Assembly (NCBI RefSeq): GCF_010091925.1
Contig: NZ_WVID01000010.1
Location: forward strand, 29,298-93,297
Length of the DNA: 64,000 nt
Source: Nostoc sp. B(2019)
GTDB taxonomy: Bacteria; Cyanobacteriota; Cyanobacteriia; Cyanobacteriales; Nostocaceae
Direction: 5' to 3'
The position numbers and the translations under genes were made by a program. Below, in pieces: positions 8,076 through 15,760 of the stretch. The first letter of the stretch is position 1. Every line of letters begins with the position of its first letter. Under the pieces are notes generated by a model, which searched no databases, was not told the origin of the DNA, and saw only the letters and a list, made by a program, of their open reading frames with translations.

Positions 8076-9830
8076 GTGTCCCACATCACTCAGAGTGCGG
8101 TTCACTGCATAAATCCTGATTGTCAACGTCCTTATCCTCAGCCTTGGGGAAACAAATTTTGTAACAGCTGTGGCGCACCGCTACAGCTGTTAGACCGCTA
8201 TATCCCATTTCAGCCTTTAGGTTCAGGAGGATTTGCTCAAATTTACACGGTTTGGGATGAAAAAACTCAAACAGAAAAAGTACTGAAAGTGCTGGTGGAA
8301 GATTCACTAAAGGCACAGGAATTATTTACCCAAGAAGCAGCGGTTTTAAGTAGTTTGCAGCATCCAGGTGTCCCCCAAGTCGATGCTGATGGGTATTTTC
8401 AAATAAATTTGTTCAGTCCCAAACAGCGCCGACTCGCTTGTTTGGTGATGGAGAAAATCAATGGGCAGACTTTAGAGGATATATTAAAAAGTTATCCTCA
8501 AGGGTGTCCTGAAGATTTGGTGTTAAGCTGGTTCACCCAGGCTGTGAAGATTTTACAGGTATTGCACAAACGCCAGATTATTCACCGCGACATCAAACCT
8601 TCTAATTTGATGCTGGGTACTACTTCGCCAAATTTACCCCTAGTTCAAACAGGTGGCGATCGCCTAGTGCTAATTGATTTTGGCGGCGCAAAACAATTTA
8701 GTACAGCAATGCTGCGTCGAGAGTCTAGTTCTACCCGGTTATTTTCTTCTGGCTACAGTCCACCGGAACAAGTAACTGGGGGAAATGTAGGGCCAAGTGC
8801 TGATTTTTATGCCCTCGGTCGAACGATGATTGAATTACTAACGGGTAAATATCCGCCGCAGTTGGAAGATCCGCAAACTGGGGAGTTGCGCTGGCGTGTT
8901 GGGGTGAATGTCAAACCGCAACTAGCAGATTTGTTAGATGAGATGGTACAAGATGATGTGCGATCGCGTCCAGCCAATGCAGCTATTATTCAAAAACGTT
9001 TAGCGAAAATTTCCAAAGCGCCACCACAGCAAGGGTTGTTTTCCCAACTGCGAGACACTATTAAGCAAACCTCAACACAAGCATCCCAAAAATTTGCACT
9101 GCTAATCCAAGCTGTTGAGCAAGCTTTCGCTGACTTTAATCGAGCTGTCGGTAAAACTGCTCGTTTCATAGTAAAGACGATTTTTAAAGTTTTACAAGCT
9201 TGTCTAGCAACAATTTGGGCGATGATCCTGACTTGTATCGGCGCTTATTTAGGTGCGATTGCTGGTTTTATTTTGGCGTATCGGACAAACTTGGGCAATC
9301 AAGTTGTGGAATTTATGGTTTATCAGCTAAATCAATTAGTTCCCAATACTCAACCTGACTTGGGGGCTGATATTCTAGTTTTTGTCGCGGCGGGGGTGGG
9401 AACAGCTTGGGGACTAACGCTATCGGGGTGTTTTGGCCAACGGCGGCGGTTCTTGGTGGCGTCGCTAATGGCTATGATTAGCTATGGCTTCGGGTGGTTG
9501 GTTTTGCAATTAATCACACCAAAAGATAGCGGCGAGGGTTTAGTGGCATTTATTCTAGTAGCAGTTTGCCTACTGACTTTAAGTTTAGGCCTTCGCAGCC
9601 ATCACATAATTTACGCTGTGGTTGCTTCCTTTGGTACTGCGATCGCCTTTGCAATTTCGATTTTTTTAAGGTTGACACCGCCTATCTGGCATTTTTCTAG
9701 TCAGCCTGGTTGGTCGGAGTTGTGGCTACCTCTAGCTTTTTTTGGTTTTGTCGGCGTCTTCCTGAGCTTCTGGTTGGGGGTGAGTTACTACTTAATTGTG
9801 CCTGGGTTGCGTCTTTTGGGATGGCGTTAA
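8076..9830 (+). CDS. Membrane Ser/Thr protein kinase with N-terminal zinc ribbon
   Basis: A Hanks-type kinase of 584 residues starting at GTG. Residues 11-38 form a zinc ribbon (CINPDCQ and CNSCGAPL). The kinase domain runs from about 43 to 310: glycine loop LGSGGFAQIYTV, VAIK-type lysine in VLKVLVED, catalytic HRDIKPSNLML, and metal-binding LIDFGGAKQ. The DFG motif is intact and the activation segment is followed by SSGYSPPEQ. A linker of about 60 residues leads to a C-terminal membrane domain with at least six hydrophobic segments (around 390 onward). The kinase domain therefore faces the cytoplasm and the hydrophobic domain anchors or senses. This architecture is common among cyanobacterial serine/threonine kinases. 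A palindromic hairpin lies downstream (9849-9885). The target is unknown. Confidence 0.92.
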   Translation: MSHITQSAVHCINPDCQRPYPQPWGNKFCNSCGAPLQLLDRYIPFQPLGSGGFAQIYTVWDEKTQTEKVLKVLVEDSLKAQELFTQEAAVLSSLQHPGVPQVDADGYFQINLFSPKQRRLACLVMEKINGQTLEDILKSYPQGCPEDLVLSWFTQAVKILQVLHKRQIIHRDIKPSNLMLGTTSPNLPLVQTGGDRLVLIDFGGAKQFSTAMLRRESSSTRLFSSGYSPPEQVTGGNVGPSADFYALGRTMIELLTGKYPPQLEDPQTGELRWRVGVNVKPQLADLLDEMVQDDVRSRPANAAIIQKRLAKISKAPPQQGLFSQLRDTIKQTSTQASQKFALLIQAVEQAFADFNRAVGKTARFIVKTIFKVLQACLATIWAMILTCIGAYLGAIAGFILAYRTNLGNQVVEFMVYQLNQLVPNTQPDLGADILVFVAAGVGTAWGLTLSGCFGQRRRFLVASLMAMISYGFGWLVLQLITPKDSGEGLVAFILVAVCLLTLSLGLRSHHIIYAVVASFGTAIAFAISIFLRLTPPIWHFSSQPGWSELWLPLAFFGFVGVFLSFWLGVSYYLIVPGLRLLGWR

Positions 9831-9848
9831 TCATATATCCAAAAACAA

Positions 9849-9885
9849 GATCCCCCTAGTCGTTTTTCATTGAGCTAGGGGGATC
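9849..9885. terminator. 11-bp hairpin after the kinase gene
   Basis: GATCCCCCTAG and CTAGGGGGATC pair perfectly around a 15-nt loop. No T-run follows on the plus strand, but a T-rich stretch follows on the minus strand. It probably ends transcription of the kinase gene or protects the 3' end. Confidence 0.6.
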
Positions 9886-10104
9886 ACATATGTGGTAGTC
9901 TATAAAGAGTTCGGTATAACTGGCTATGCTCTGATTCTAAATCCTAATATTTGGTTTTGAGTAGGTTTATCATCAGAATTTATACTATTTTCATAGCTTC
10001 TTAATCAATCCTTCATGCCTGTTGTTTGCTAGAAAACTCGTATATGTAAGGATGACAATAGGCAATATGTGTAACTAGTCATCCTTGAAAATATCTATAA
10101 AACT

Positions 10105-10668
10105 ATGAAACTTCAGATTTTAGCTACCGTCGCTTTGTTAGGTTGTTTGAGCTTTGCAGATCAAGCCTTGGCATTAAACCAACAAGACTTGGATCAGTTG
10201 AAAGCCGCGAGTGCCTGTCCCCGATGCGATTTGAGCGGTGCAGACCTAACTCAACTGAATCTAACTGGAGCAAATTTGCGCGGGGCTAACTTGAGCGGTG
10301 CAACATTATCTCAAGTTAATCTGACGAATGCTGACCTGACTGGTGCAAATTTGGAAGCTGCGATTTTGAATTCGGCCAATCTCAGTGGCGCTTCCTTAAC
10401 AGGTGCAAATTTGAAATCAGCATCCCTGGAAAATGCGGATCTGTCTTTTGCTGGTTTCATTAGCGCCAATTTAGAAGCAGCTAACCTCAAGGGTGCAAGA
10501 ATGCAGTTCACTAATTTCCGGGGGGTAAACTTCCGACTGACAACGCTAGGTAACGGTGTCGTCACTTCAGACAAACCCTATTGGTGGTCGTTAGAGCGTA
10601 CAATTCCCACAGAATGTAATAAATTTAAAGCCGAGAATGCAAGAGGTACAACCTGTTACACCAAATAA
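10105..10668 (+). CDS. Secreted pentapeptide-repeat protein
   Basis: A 187-residue protein with a signal peptide (MKLQILATVALLGCLSFADQ, cleavage near ALA). The mature N-terminus LNQQDLDQLKAASACPRCD has a CPRC pair. About 18 A(D/N)LxX pentapeptides follow (for example LSGADLTQLNLTGANLRGAN), forming a right-handed quadrilateral beta-helix, and then a short cysteine-containing tail. The protein should act in the periplasm or thylakoid lumen. Such lumenal pentapeptide proteins are common in cyanobacteria, but the function is generally unknown. The start is ATG with a weak ribosome-binding site. Confidence 0.88.
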   Translation: MKLQILATVALLGCLSFADQALALNQQDLDQLKAASACPRCDLSGADLTQLNLTGANLRGANLSGATLSQVNLTNADLTGANLEAAILNSANLSGASLTGANLKSASLENADLSFAGFISANLEAANLKGARMQFTNFRGVNFRLTTLGNGVVTSDKPYWWSLERTIPTECNKFKAENARGTTCYTK

Positions 10669-10763
10669 ATGGAGGATGTCACTAAGGCTTGTCCTTGTAT
10701 AGCAAAAGCATTTTATTTATTAACAGTTCTTTATCATGGGAAAAAAGCCTGTAGAATTTATCG

Positions 10764-11945
10764 ATGCTTACCCGTATTCAAGACTTAGCAGCAAAACTAG
10801 CGCCTCGCTTAATTGAAATTCGCCGCCATATTCACTCTCATCCAGAACTCAGCGGTCAGGAATACCAAACAGCAGCCTTTGTAGCTGGTGTATTGTCTTC
10901 CAGTGGTCTGCACGTTCAAGAGGGAATTGGTAAAACGGGCGTCATCGGAGAACTACAAGGTACTAACCAAGATAACCGTTTGTTAGCGATTCGCACTGAT
11001 ATGGATGCGTTGCCAATTCAAGAACGCACCCGTTTAGAATATGCCTCTCGTGCAGAAGGTATTATGCACGCTTGTGGTCACGATGTTCACACCACAGTAG
11101 GCTTGGGAACGGCAATGGTACTATCCCAAGTAGCAGATGAGTTGGGTGGGAAAGTGCGGTTTTTATTTCAGCCAGCAGAGGAAATTGCTCAAGGAGCAAG
11201 CTGGATGGTAAAAGATGGAGCAATGGAAAATGTTTCAGCTGTATTAGGGATTCATGTTTTTCCTTCAATACCCGCAGGGTCTATTGGCGTGCGTTACGGG
11301 GCATTGACGGCAGCTGCCGATGATTTAGAGATTATCATTATTGGAGAATCTGGACATGGGGCACGTCCCCATGAAGCGATTGATGCAATTTGGATTGCTT
11401 CGCAAGTAATTACAATGCTGCAACAATCCATCAGCCGGACACAGAATCCTTTGCGTCCTGTAGTATTGAGCATCGGGCAAATTAGTGGTGGTAGAGCGCC
11501 GAATGTCATTGCTGATAAAGTGCGATTGTTGGGAACTGTGCGATCGCTTCATCCTGAAACCCGTGCTCATCTCCCTAACTGGATTGAAAACATTGTGGCT
11601 AATGTCTGTCATATCTATGGGGCAACTTATCAGGTTAATTATCGCCAAGGCGTGCCTAGCGTGCAAAATGATTATGCTCTCACACAACTTTTACAATCAG
11701 CTGCCGAAGAAGCTTGGAGTAGCGATCGCGTCCAAGTCTTACCTGAACCATCCCTAGGTGCTGAAGATTTTTCTGTTTATTTGGAACATGCTCCTGGTTC
11801 TATGTTTCGCTTAGGTGTAGGCTACAAAGATAGAATTATTAATTATCCATTACACCATCCCGAATTTGAAGTTGATGAATCTGCAATTATCACCGGGGTT
11901 GTGACTATGGCTTATGCTGCTTACAAATATTGGCAACAAGAGTAA
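10764..11945 (+). CDS. M20-family metallopeptidase / amidohydrolase
   Basis: A 393-residue zinc-dependent amidohydrolase of the M20D group (hippurate hydrolase, N-acyl-amino-acid deacylase, IAA-amino-acid hydrolase-like). The metal ligands are visible in MHACGHDVHTTVGLG, in LFQPAEEIAQGA (catalytic EE) and in PSLGAEDFSVYLE near the C-terminus. The dimerisation lid is around residues 180-300, containing GESGHGARPHEAIDA. It removes acyl groups from N-acyl amino acids or small peptides in the cytoplasm; exact substrates cannot be read from sequence. It is followed by a Rho-independent terminator at 11995-12025 and stands alone. Confidence 0.93.
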   Translation: MLTRIQDLAAKLAPRLIEIRRHIHSHPELSGQEYQTAAFVAGVLSSSGLHVQEGIGKTGVIGELQGTNQDNRLLAIRTDMDALPIQERTRLEYASRAEGIMHACGHDVHTTVGLGTAMVLSQVADELGGKVRFLFQPAEEIAQGASWMVKDGAMENVSAVLGIHVFPSIPAGSIGVRYGALTAAADDLEIIIIGESGHGARPHEAIDAIWIASQVITMLQQSISRTQNPLRPVVLSIGQISGGRAPNVIADKVRLLGTVRSLHPETRAHLPNWIENIVANVCHIYGATYQVNYRQGVPSVQNDYALTQLLQSAAEEAWSSDRVQVLPEPSLGAEDFSVYLEHAPGSMFRLGVGYKDRIINYPLHHPEFEVDESAIITGVVTMAYAAYKYWQQE

Positions 11946-11994
11946 TATTTTTGTCTTTTGTTGTTGCTCACAAGTGATTTAGGACTGCTATGGT

Positions 11995-12025
11995 AGTAAA
12001 ACCTCTTAGAGGTCTTTTTTTACTA
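11995..12025 (+). terminator. Rho-independent terminator of the M20 gene
   Basis: The inner stem ACCTC/GAGGT with a TTA loop, followed by CTTTTTTT, is extended by outer pairing of AGTAAA with TTTACT. It lies 50 bp after the M20 stop codon. Confidence 0.75.
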
Positions 12026-12059
12026 TTAAGTATTATCCAAAATCTCAAATCCAAAATCG

Positions 12060-13217
12060 ATGGATCGACGATCTTTTTTACTAAGTACAAGTACACTGGC
12101 ACTTTCGCAACTGCTTTTTAGCTGTAGTGGAAACAACCAGGCACAACTAAAAGTACGGTTATTAAAGGGTTCCATACCTGGTCAGGTAGTTAATCAATTT
12201 CAAAAAGGTTTACAGCAACAGGTACAGTTAAAGTTTGCTCCAGTCGAGCAGATACAGGATTTGTTTCAGCAATTACAAAATTGGCAGCAGAAATCAAAAG
12301 CTACCGATCAAGAAATATGGAGCCGCTTTATACCGTTTAGGCAAAGTCAAAAAGTAGATGAAGCTGACTTAGTAACATTAGGAGATTACTGGCTAAAAGC
12401 AGCAATTGAGCAGAAACTCATTCAACCACTAGATGAGGTACAGAAAAATCAATTAAAACAGTGGTCTGTTTTTGATGAAAAGTGGAAGAAACTGGTAACG
12501 CGCAACGACCAAGGCAATTTGGATGCTCAGGGAAAAGTTTGGGCTGCTCCCTACCGTTGGGGTAGTACGGTAATTGTTTATAACCGTGATAGGTTTCGAG
12601 ACTTAGGATGGACGCCGAAAGATTGGGGTGATTTGTGGCGGGATGGATTGCGCGATCGTATTTCCTTACTAAATCAACCTAGAGAAGTGATTGGTCTGGT
12701 CTTAAAAAAGCTAGGGAAATCCTACAACACAGAGAATCTTGACCAAGTACCAGACTTGGAAAAAGAATTACAGACTTTAAATCAACAAGTTAAGTTTTAC
12801 AGTTCTAATAACTATCTAGAACCCTTAATCATTGGAGACACTTGGCTAGCAGTTGGTTGGTCAAGTGACGTGCTGCCAATTCTTGGACGTTATCCACAAT
12901 TCGCCGCAGTTATTCCCCAGTCAGGAACAGCAATCTGGGCAGACTTGTGGGTACGTCCCACGGGTGTTGCTCAGGATGCTTTATCATCCCAATGGATTGA
13001 TTTTTGTTGGCAATCAGACATCGCTAGGCAAATTTCTCTGCTGACCAAAAGTAATTCACCAATTTCTACAAATATTGTCCCCTCTGACATTCAGAAGCCA
13101 TTACGCAGTCTATTACAAAGCGAGCGCGAAGTTTTTGACAAAAGTGAATTTTTGCTTCCTTTATCCCCAGCAGCAGCAAAACAGTACGAGTCTTTATTCG
13201 TCAAAATTAAGGCTTAA
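12060..13217 (+). CDS. Periplasmic solute-binding lipoprotein (PotD/F-like)
   Basis: A 385-residue extracellular solute-binding protein. The N-terminus MDRRSFLLSTSTLALSQLLF followed by SCSG gives a twin-Arg-like, lipobox-type signal, with Cys22 as the lipidated residue. The fold signatures are those of family 1/8 binding proteins (spermidine/putrescine or Fe-type): VWAAPYRWGSTVIVYNRDRF, DRISLLNQPREVIGLVLKKL and WAVGWSSD-like segments. It would deliver a small cationic or organic ligand to an ABC transporter. No permease or ATPase gene is adjacent, so it is an orphan and the ligand remains open. An array of 42-bp repeats follows the stop codon. Confidence 0.82.
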   Translation: MDRRSFLLSTSTLALSQLLFSCSGNNQAQLKVRLLKGSIPGQVVNQFQKGLQQQVQLKFAPVEQIQDLFQQLQNWQQKSKATDQEIWSRFIPFRQSQKVDEADLVTLGDYWLKAAIEQKLIQPLDEVQKNQLKQWSVFDEKWKKLVTRNDQGNLDAQGKVWAAPYRWGSTVIVYNRDRFRDLGWTPKDWGDLWRDGLRDRISLLNQPREVIGLVLKKLGKSYNTENLDQVPDLEKELQTLNQQVKFYSSNNYLEPLIIGDTWLAVGWSSDVLPILGRYPQFAAVIPQSGTAIWADLWVRPTGVAQDALSSQWIDFCWQSDIARQISLLTKSNSPISTNIVPSDIQKPLRSLLQSEREVFDKSEFLLPLSPAAAKQYESLFVKIKA

Positions 13218-13257
13218 TTAGACATTGAGTAGGGGAGCAGGGGGGCAGGGGAGCGGA

Positions 13258-13440
13258 GGTGGATTCATCCAGTTCAAAGACTCGTTAATCCAGTTCAAAG
13301 GTGGATTCATCCGGTTCCAAGACTCGTTAATCCAGTTCAAAGGTGGATTCATCCGGTTCCAAGACTCGTTAATCCAGTTCCGAGGTGGATTCATCCAGTT
13401 CAAAGAGGTGGATTCATCCAGTTCAAAGACTCATTTCTAC
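13258..13440. repeat. 42-bp tandem repeat array
   Basis: Three full 42-bp units begin GGTGGATTCATCC at 13258, 13300 and 13342. A truncated 23-bp unit follows at 13384 and a final partial unit at 13407. Units differ by a few bases (CAGTTCAAA versus CGGTTCCAA). The unit length is divisible by three and both strands stay open through the array, but no start or conserved protein supports translation. It is followed by a CTCCCTGCCCC simple-repeat stretch (about 13465-13515). I treat it as a non-coding tandem repeat. Confidence 0.85.
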
Positions 13441-13528
13441 ATCCCAAAATATATCTTCTCTGCCCTCCTGCTCCCTGCCCCCTGCTCCCTGCCCCCTGTG
13501 CTCCCTGCCCCCTACCCCTCTGCCCAAC

Positions 13529-14056
13529 CTATAAAGAGCGCAGCAACCCTAACTTATTCTGAGCGTTCATCTGGATACTACATAACGCTGGACTTGTATT
13601 AAAGTTACAGGTGTAGGTTGCCAACAGTTCTTGCTGATAATTGAAAACCCGAACATTATAACCATCCTTGCGAGCAACGCTACCCAAGCGATTTACAAAG
13701 TCGTAGCGCTCCAGATAGTCTAGTAAGCTCCAAATCTGTTGATTTACTATCAGGTCTGCCCGTGCAGGTTCTTTAGCGGAAGCAGGATATGCTATCCAGT
13801 TATCTAATAGCTTGTTCTCGGAGTTTTCTTTTGCCCACCATAAACTAGGAGTGGCTATTTTTTCGAGGTTAATGGTGTTAGCTGTAATCACATAGTCTTT
13901 TGGTTTAGTTAATAAATCTAGTTGCAGAGGCGCACTAGAAGGTGATGGTACTGGGGTCTTTTGTGCTAGCGAGGGTGAGACTAATAAGGTTGTGAAACTA
14001 ATAGTTAATAGTAGTGATAGCGATGTCTGGCGACCAGATCGTTTGTGTTTAAGCAT
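13529..14056 (-). CDS. Exported hypothetical protein
   Basis: A 175-residue protein with a clear signal peptide (SLSLLLTISFTTLLVSPSLA, cleavage before QKTP). A proline/serine linker follows, then a globular domain of about 125 residues with IANNTINLEKI-like beta strands, WIAYPASAKEPARADLIVN, LDYLERYDFVNRLGSVAR and a C-terminal pair of cysteines (TYTCNFNTSPALCSIQ) that may form a disulphide. It starts with ATG at 14056. It looks like a conserved cyanobacterial periplasmic protein, but I cannot name the family. Its 3' end lies beside the tandem repeat array. Confidence 0.72.
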   Translation of the reverse strand: MLKHKRSGRQTSLSLLLTISFTTLLVSPSLAQKTPVPSPSSAPLQLDLLTKPKDYVITANTINLEKIATPSLWWAKENSENKLLDNWIAYPASAKEPARADLIVNQQIWSLLDYLERYDFVNRLGSVARKDGYNVRVFNYQQELLATYTCNFNTSPALCSIQMNAQNKLGLLRSL

Positions 14057-14185
14057 AAGCTAATACCATTTTTGATGGTGGATGAATCTCCAATTCGCTT
14101 GTGAGTAATAGGTGATAGATTTTACCCATTACTAATAATCTAGCTAAAATAATTACCGTTTTTATTTGGTCATGAGCCACACAAT

Positions 14186-14962
14186 CTAAACTTTGATTGC
14201 AACGATACGAATTCGCCGATAGTCTGCTGTCCAAGTACCTTGTTGATACATTGTCGGCTTGAGATACTGCTCCACGACGTGAATTATGTGCATTTGTTGC
14301 TCAGCAGATAGTCCTGCTAACAGAGTGGTGGCAAACATCTGAATCCAGTTCGCTATACCTGCTTCTCCTTCTGCTAAAGGAGTTGGGCGAGCAAGCAAAG
14401 TAGCATAGATGACATCAAAGCCTTGTTGTTCCAGTCGGGTAGCATATTCGCCAACGCTGGGGAAATACCAAGGATTCACTACTTGTGCTTTAGGAATACC
14501 GATCGCTTCCAAAGCAGTGTATAAAGCATTGGCGATCGCCTGCACATTTCCCTTACCCCCAAATTCGGCGACAAAACGCCCACCTGGTTTTAGTGCTTGA
14601 TGTATGGAAGCGATCGCCTTATCTGCTTCTTTCACCCAATGTAGTACAGCGTTAGAAAATACAGCATCCAATGGCTGGTCTACGTGAAAGTTACTAGCGT
14701 CAGCAACATCAAAACGCAGATGAGGATAGTTTTGTTTTGCCTTCTCAATCATTGCAGGTGAGTGGTCAATTCCTCTAACCTCAGCCCCAGCTTGGGCAAT
14801 TTTTTCTGTGAGTTGCCCAGTACCACAACCGAGATCCAAAATCAATTCTCCTGGTTGGGGGTTGAGTAATTGCAGCAAGTCCTCGCCATACTGCCAAACA
14901 AAGGAGTGCTTATCTTCGTAAAGAGCAGTATTCCAATTATTAGGTAGGGAAATATTATTCAT
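14186..14962 (-). CDS. Class I SAM-dependent methyltransferase
   Basis: A 258-residue Rossmann methyltransferase. Motif I is LILDLGCGTGQLTEKIA (about residues 40-56). The acidic ribose-binding residue is in GIDHSPAMIEKAK, motif II is ADASNFHVDQPLDAVFSN, and motif III is LKPGGRFVAEFGG. It is most similar in layout to trans-aconitate 2-methyltransferase-like and malonyl-ACP methyltransferase-like proteins, but the substrate is not determined. The frame opens with TTG at 14968; I prefer ATG 14962. No operon partner is evident. Confidence 0.88.
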   Translation of the reverse strand: MNNISLPNNWNTALYEDKHSFVWQYGEDLLQLLNPQPGELILDLGCGTGQLTEKIAQAGAEVRGIDHSPAMIEKAKQNYPHLRFDVADASNFHVDQPLDAVFSNAVLHWVKEADKAIASIHQALKPGGRFVAEFGGKGNVQAIANALYTALEAIGIPKAQVVNPWYFPSVGEYATRLEQQGFDVIYATLLARPTPLAEGEAGIANWIQMFATTLLAGLSAEQQMHIIHVVEQYLKPTMYQQGTWTADYRRIRIVAIKV

Positions 14963-15087
14963 AGACAACTATGGTAATTTTTAATTGTATGCCTTTTTGC
15001 TTGCTGAATCTGCTGAAATAAGAAAGCAATTAGTGAGTATTACCAAGTAATTTGCTAAACTCTGAACCAGAGCCAGGAGCAAATCTG

Positions 15088-15747
15088 ATGTTTCAAGCTT
15101 TACCAAAAACAATCACTTTTGAAGAATTCTTAAATTGGAAACCAGACGGCGGATGTTATGAACTACATGATGGGGTAATTGTTGAAATGCAGCCAGTAGG
15201 AGATCATGAAGAGATTAATGGTTTTTTAGCTAAAAAACTAAACGTAGAATTTGAACGGTTGAGTCTCCCCTACCTCATACCCAAGCAAGCACTAATCAAG
15301 ATTCCTGATAAAGAGTCTGGTTATTCGCCTGATGTGATAGTCATAAATCAAAAGAATCTTTCATTAGAACCGATGTGGAAAAAGTCTTCAACGGTTACTC
15401 AAGCCGCATCTGTTCCCCTAGTTATTGAAGTCGTCAGTACTAATTGGAAAGATGATTATGCACACAAGCTGGTTGACTACGAAACTGTTGGCATTCCTGA
15501 ATACTGGATTGTTGAGGACACTGCGTTGGACGGGTTCCCCGGCTTGAAGCAAGTGTCCGTTGACTATTTAGCTTTGGGTGGGAGACGGTACATAGGTAAT
15601 CCTAAACAACCTACTATTTCCATCTACTATTTAGTAGATGATGAGTATCAAGTTAGCCAGTTTCGGGGTAATGACCGCATCGGATCACCTACATTCCCAG
15701 AATTGAATTTAACCGCTGAACAGATTTTTCAAGCTGGGCGGTCGTAG
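15088..15747 (+). CDS. Uma2-family nuclease with an in-frame mini-element insertion
   Basis: Uma2 (DUF820) proteins have a PD-(D/E)XK nuclease fold and are greatly amplified in cyanobacteria; their role is unsettled. Visible features are the N-terminal TFEEFLNWKPDGGCYELHDG, PDVIVIN (catalytic Asp), LVIEVVST and NWKDDYAHKLVDYE (E...K-type residues), and the C-terminal SPTFPELNLTAEQIFQAG. I use ATG 15088, preceded by AGGAG, rather than TTG 15052. Between EYWIV and DYLALGG, which are normally joined in this family, sit 16 extra residues (EDTALDGFPGLKQVSV). They are encoded by a 43-bp mini element plus a 5-bp target duplication. The frame is kept, and the insertion lies after the catalytic core, so activity may survive. 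Confidence 0.9.
   Translation: MFQALPKTITFEEFLNWKPDGGCYELHDGVIVEMQPVGDHEEINGFLAKKLNVEFERLSLPYLIPKQALIKIPDKESGYSPDVIVINQKNLSLEPMWKKSSTVTQAASVPLVIEVVSTNWKDDYAHKLVDYETVGIPEYWIVEDTALDGFPGLKQVSVDYLALGGRRYIGNPKQPTISIYYLVDDEYQVSQFRGNDRIGSPTFPELNLTAEQIFQAGRS
15516..15558. mobile_element. 43-bp mini element inserted in the Uma2 gene
   Basis: The element has perfect 7-bp terminal inverted repeats (GGACACT at 15516-15522, AGTGTCC at 15552-15558) and is flanked by the 5-bp direct duplication GTTGA (15511-15515 and 15559-15563). Removing the element plus one duplication restores ATT-GTT-GAC-TAT and the family consensus IVDY. The core TGCGTTGGACGGGTTCCCCG is related to the repeats at 32855-32895 and 4070-4158. 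Confidence 0.8.
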
Positions 15748-15760
15748 AATGAGTAATGAG

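Noticed and set aside
13225-13602. Open frames on both strands across the 42-bp repeat array
   Set aside because: Openness follows from the repeat length being divisible by three; no homologous protein features, and one frame would run into the exported-protein gene.
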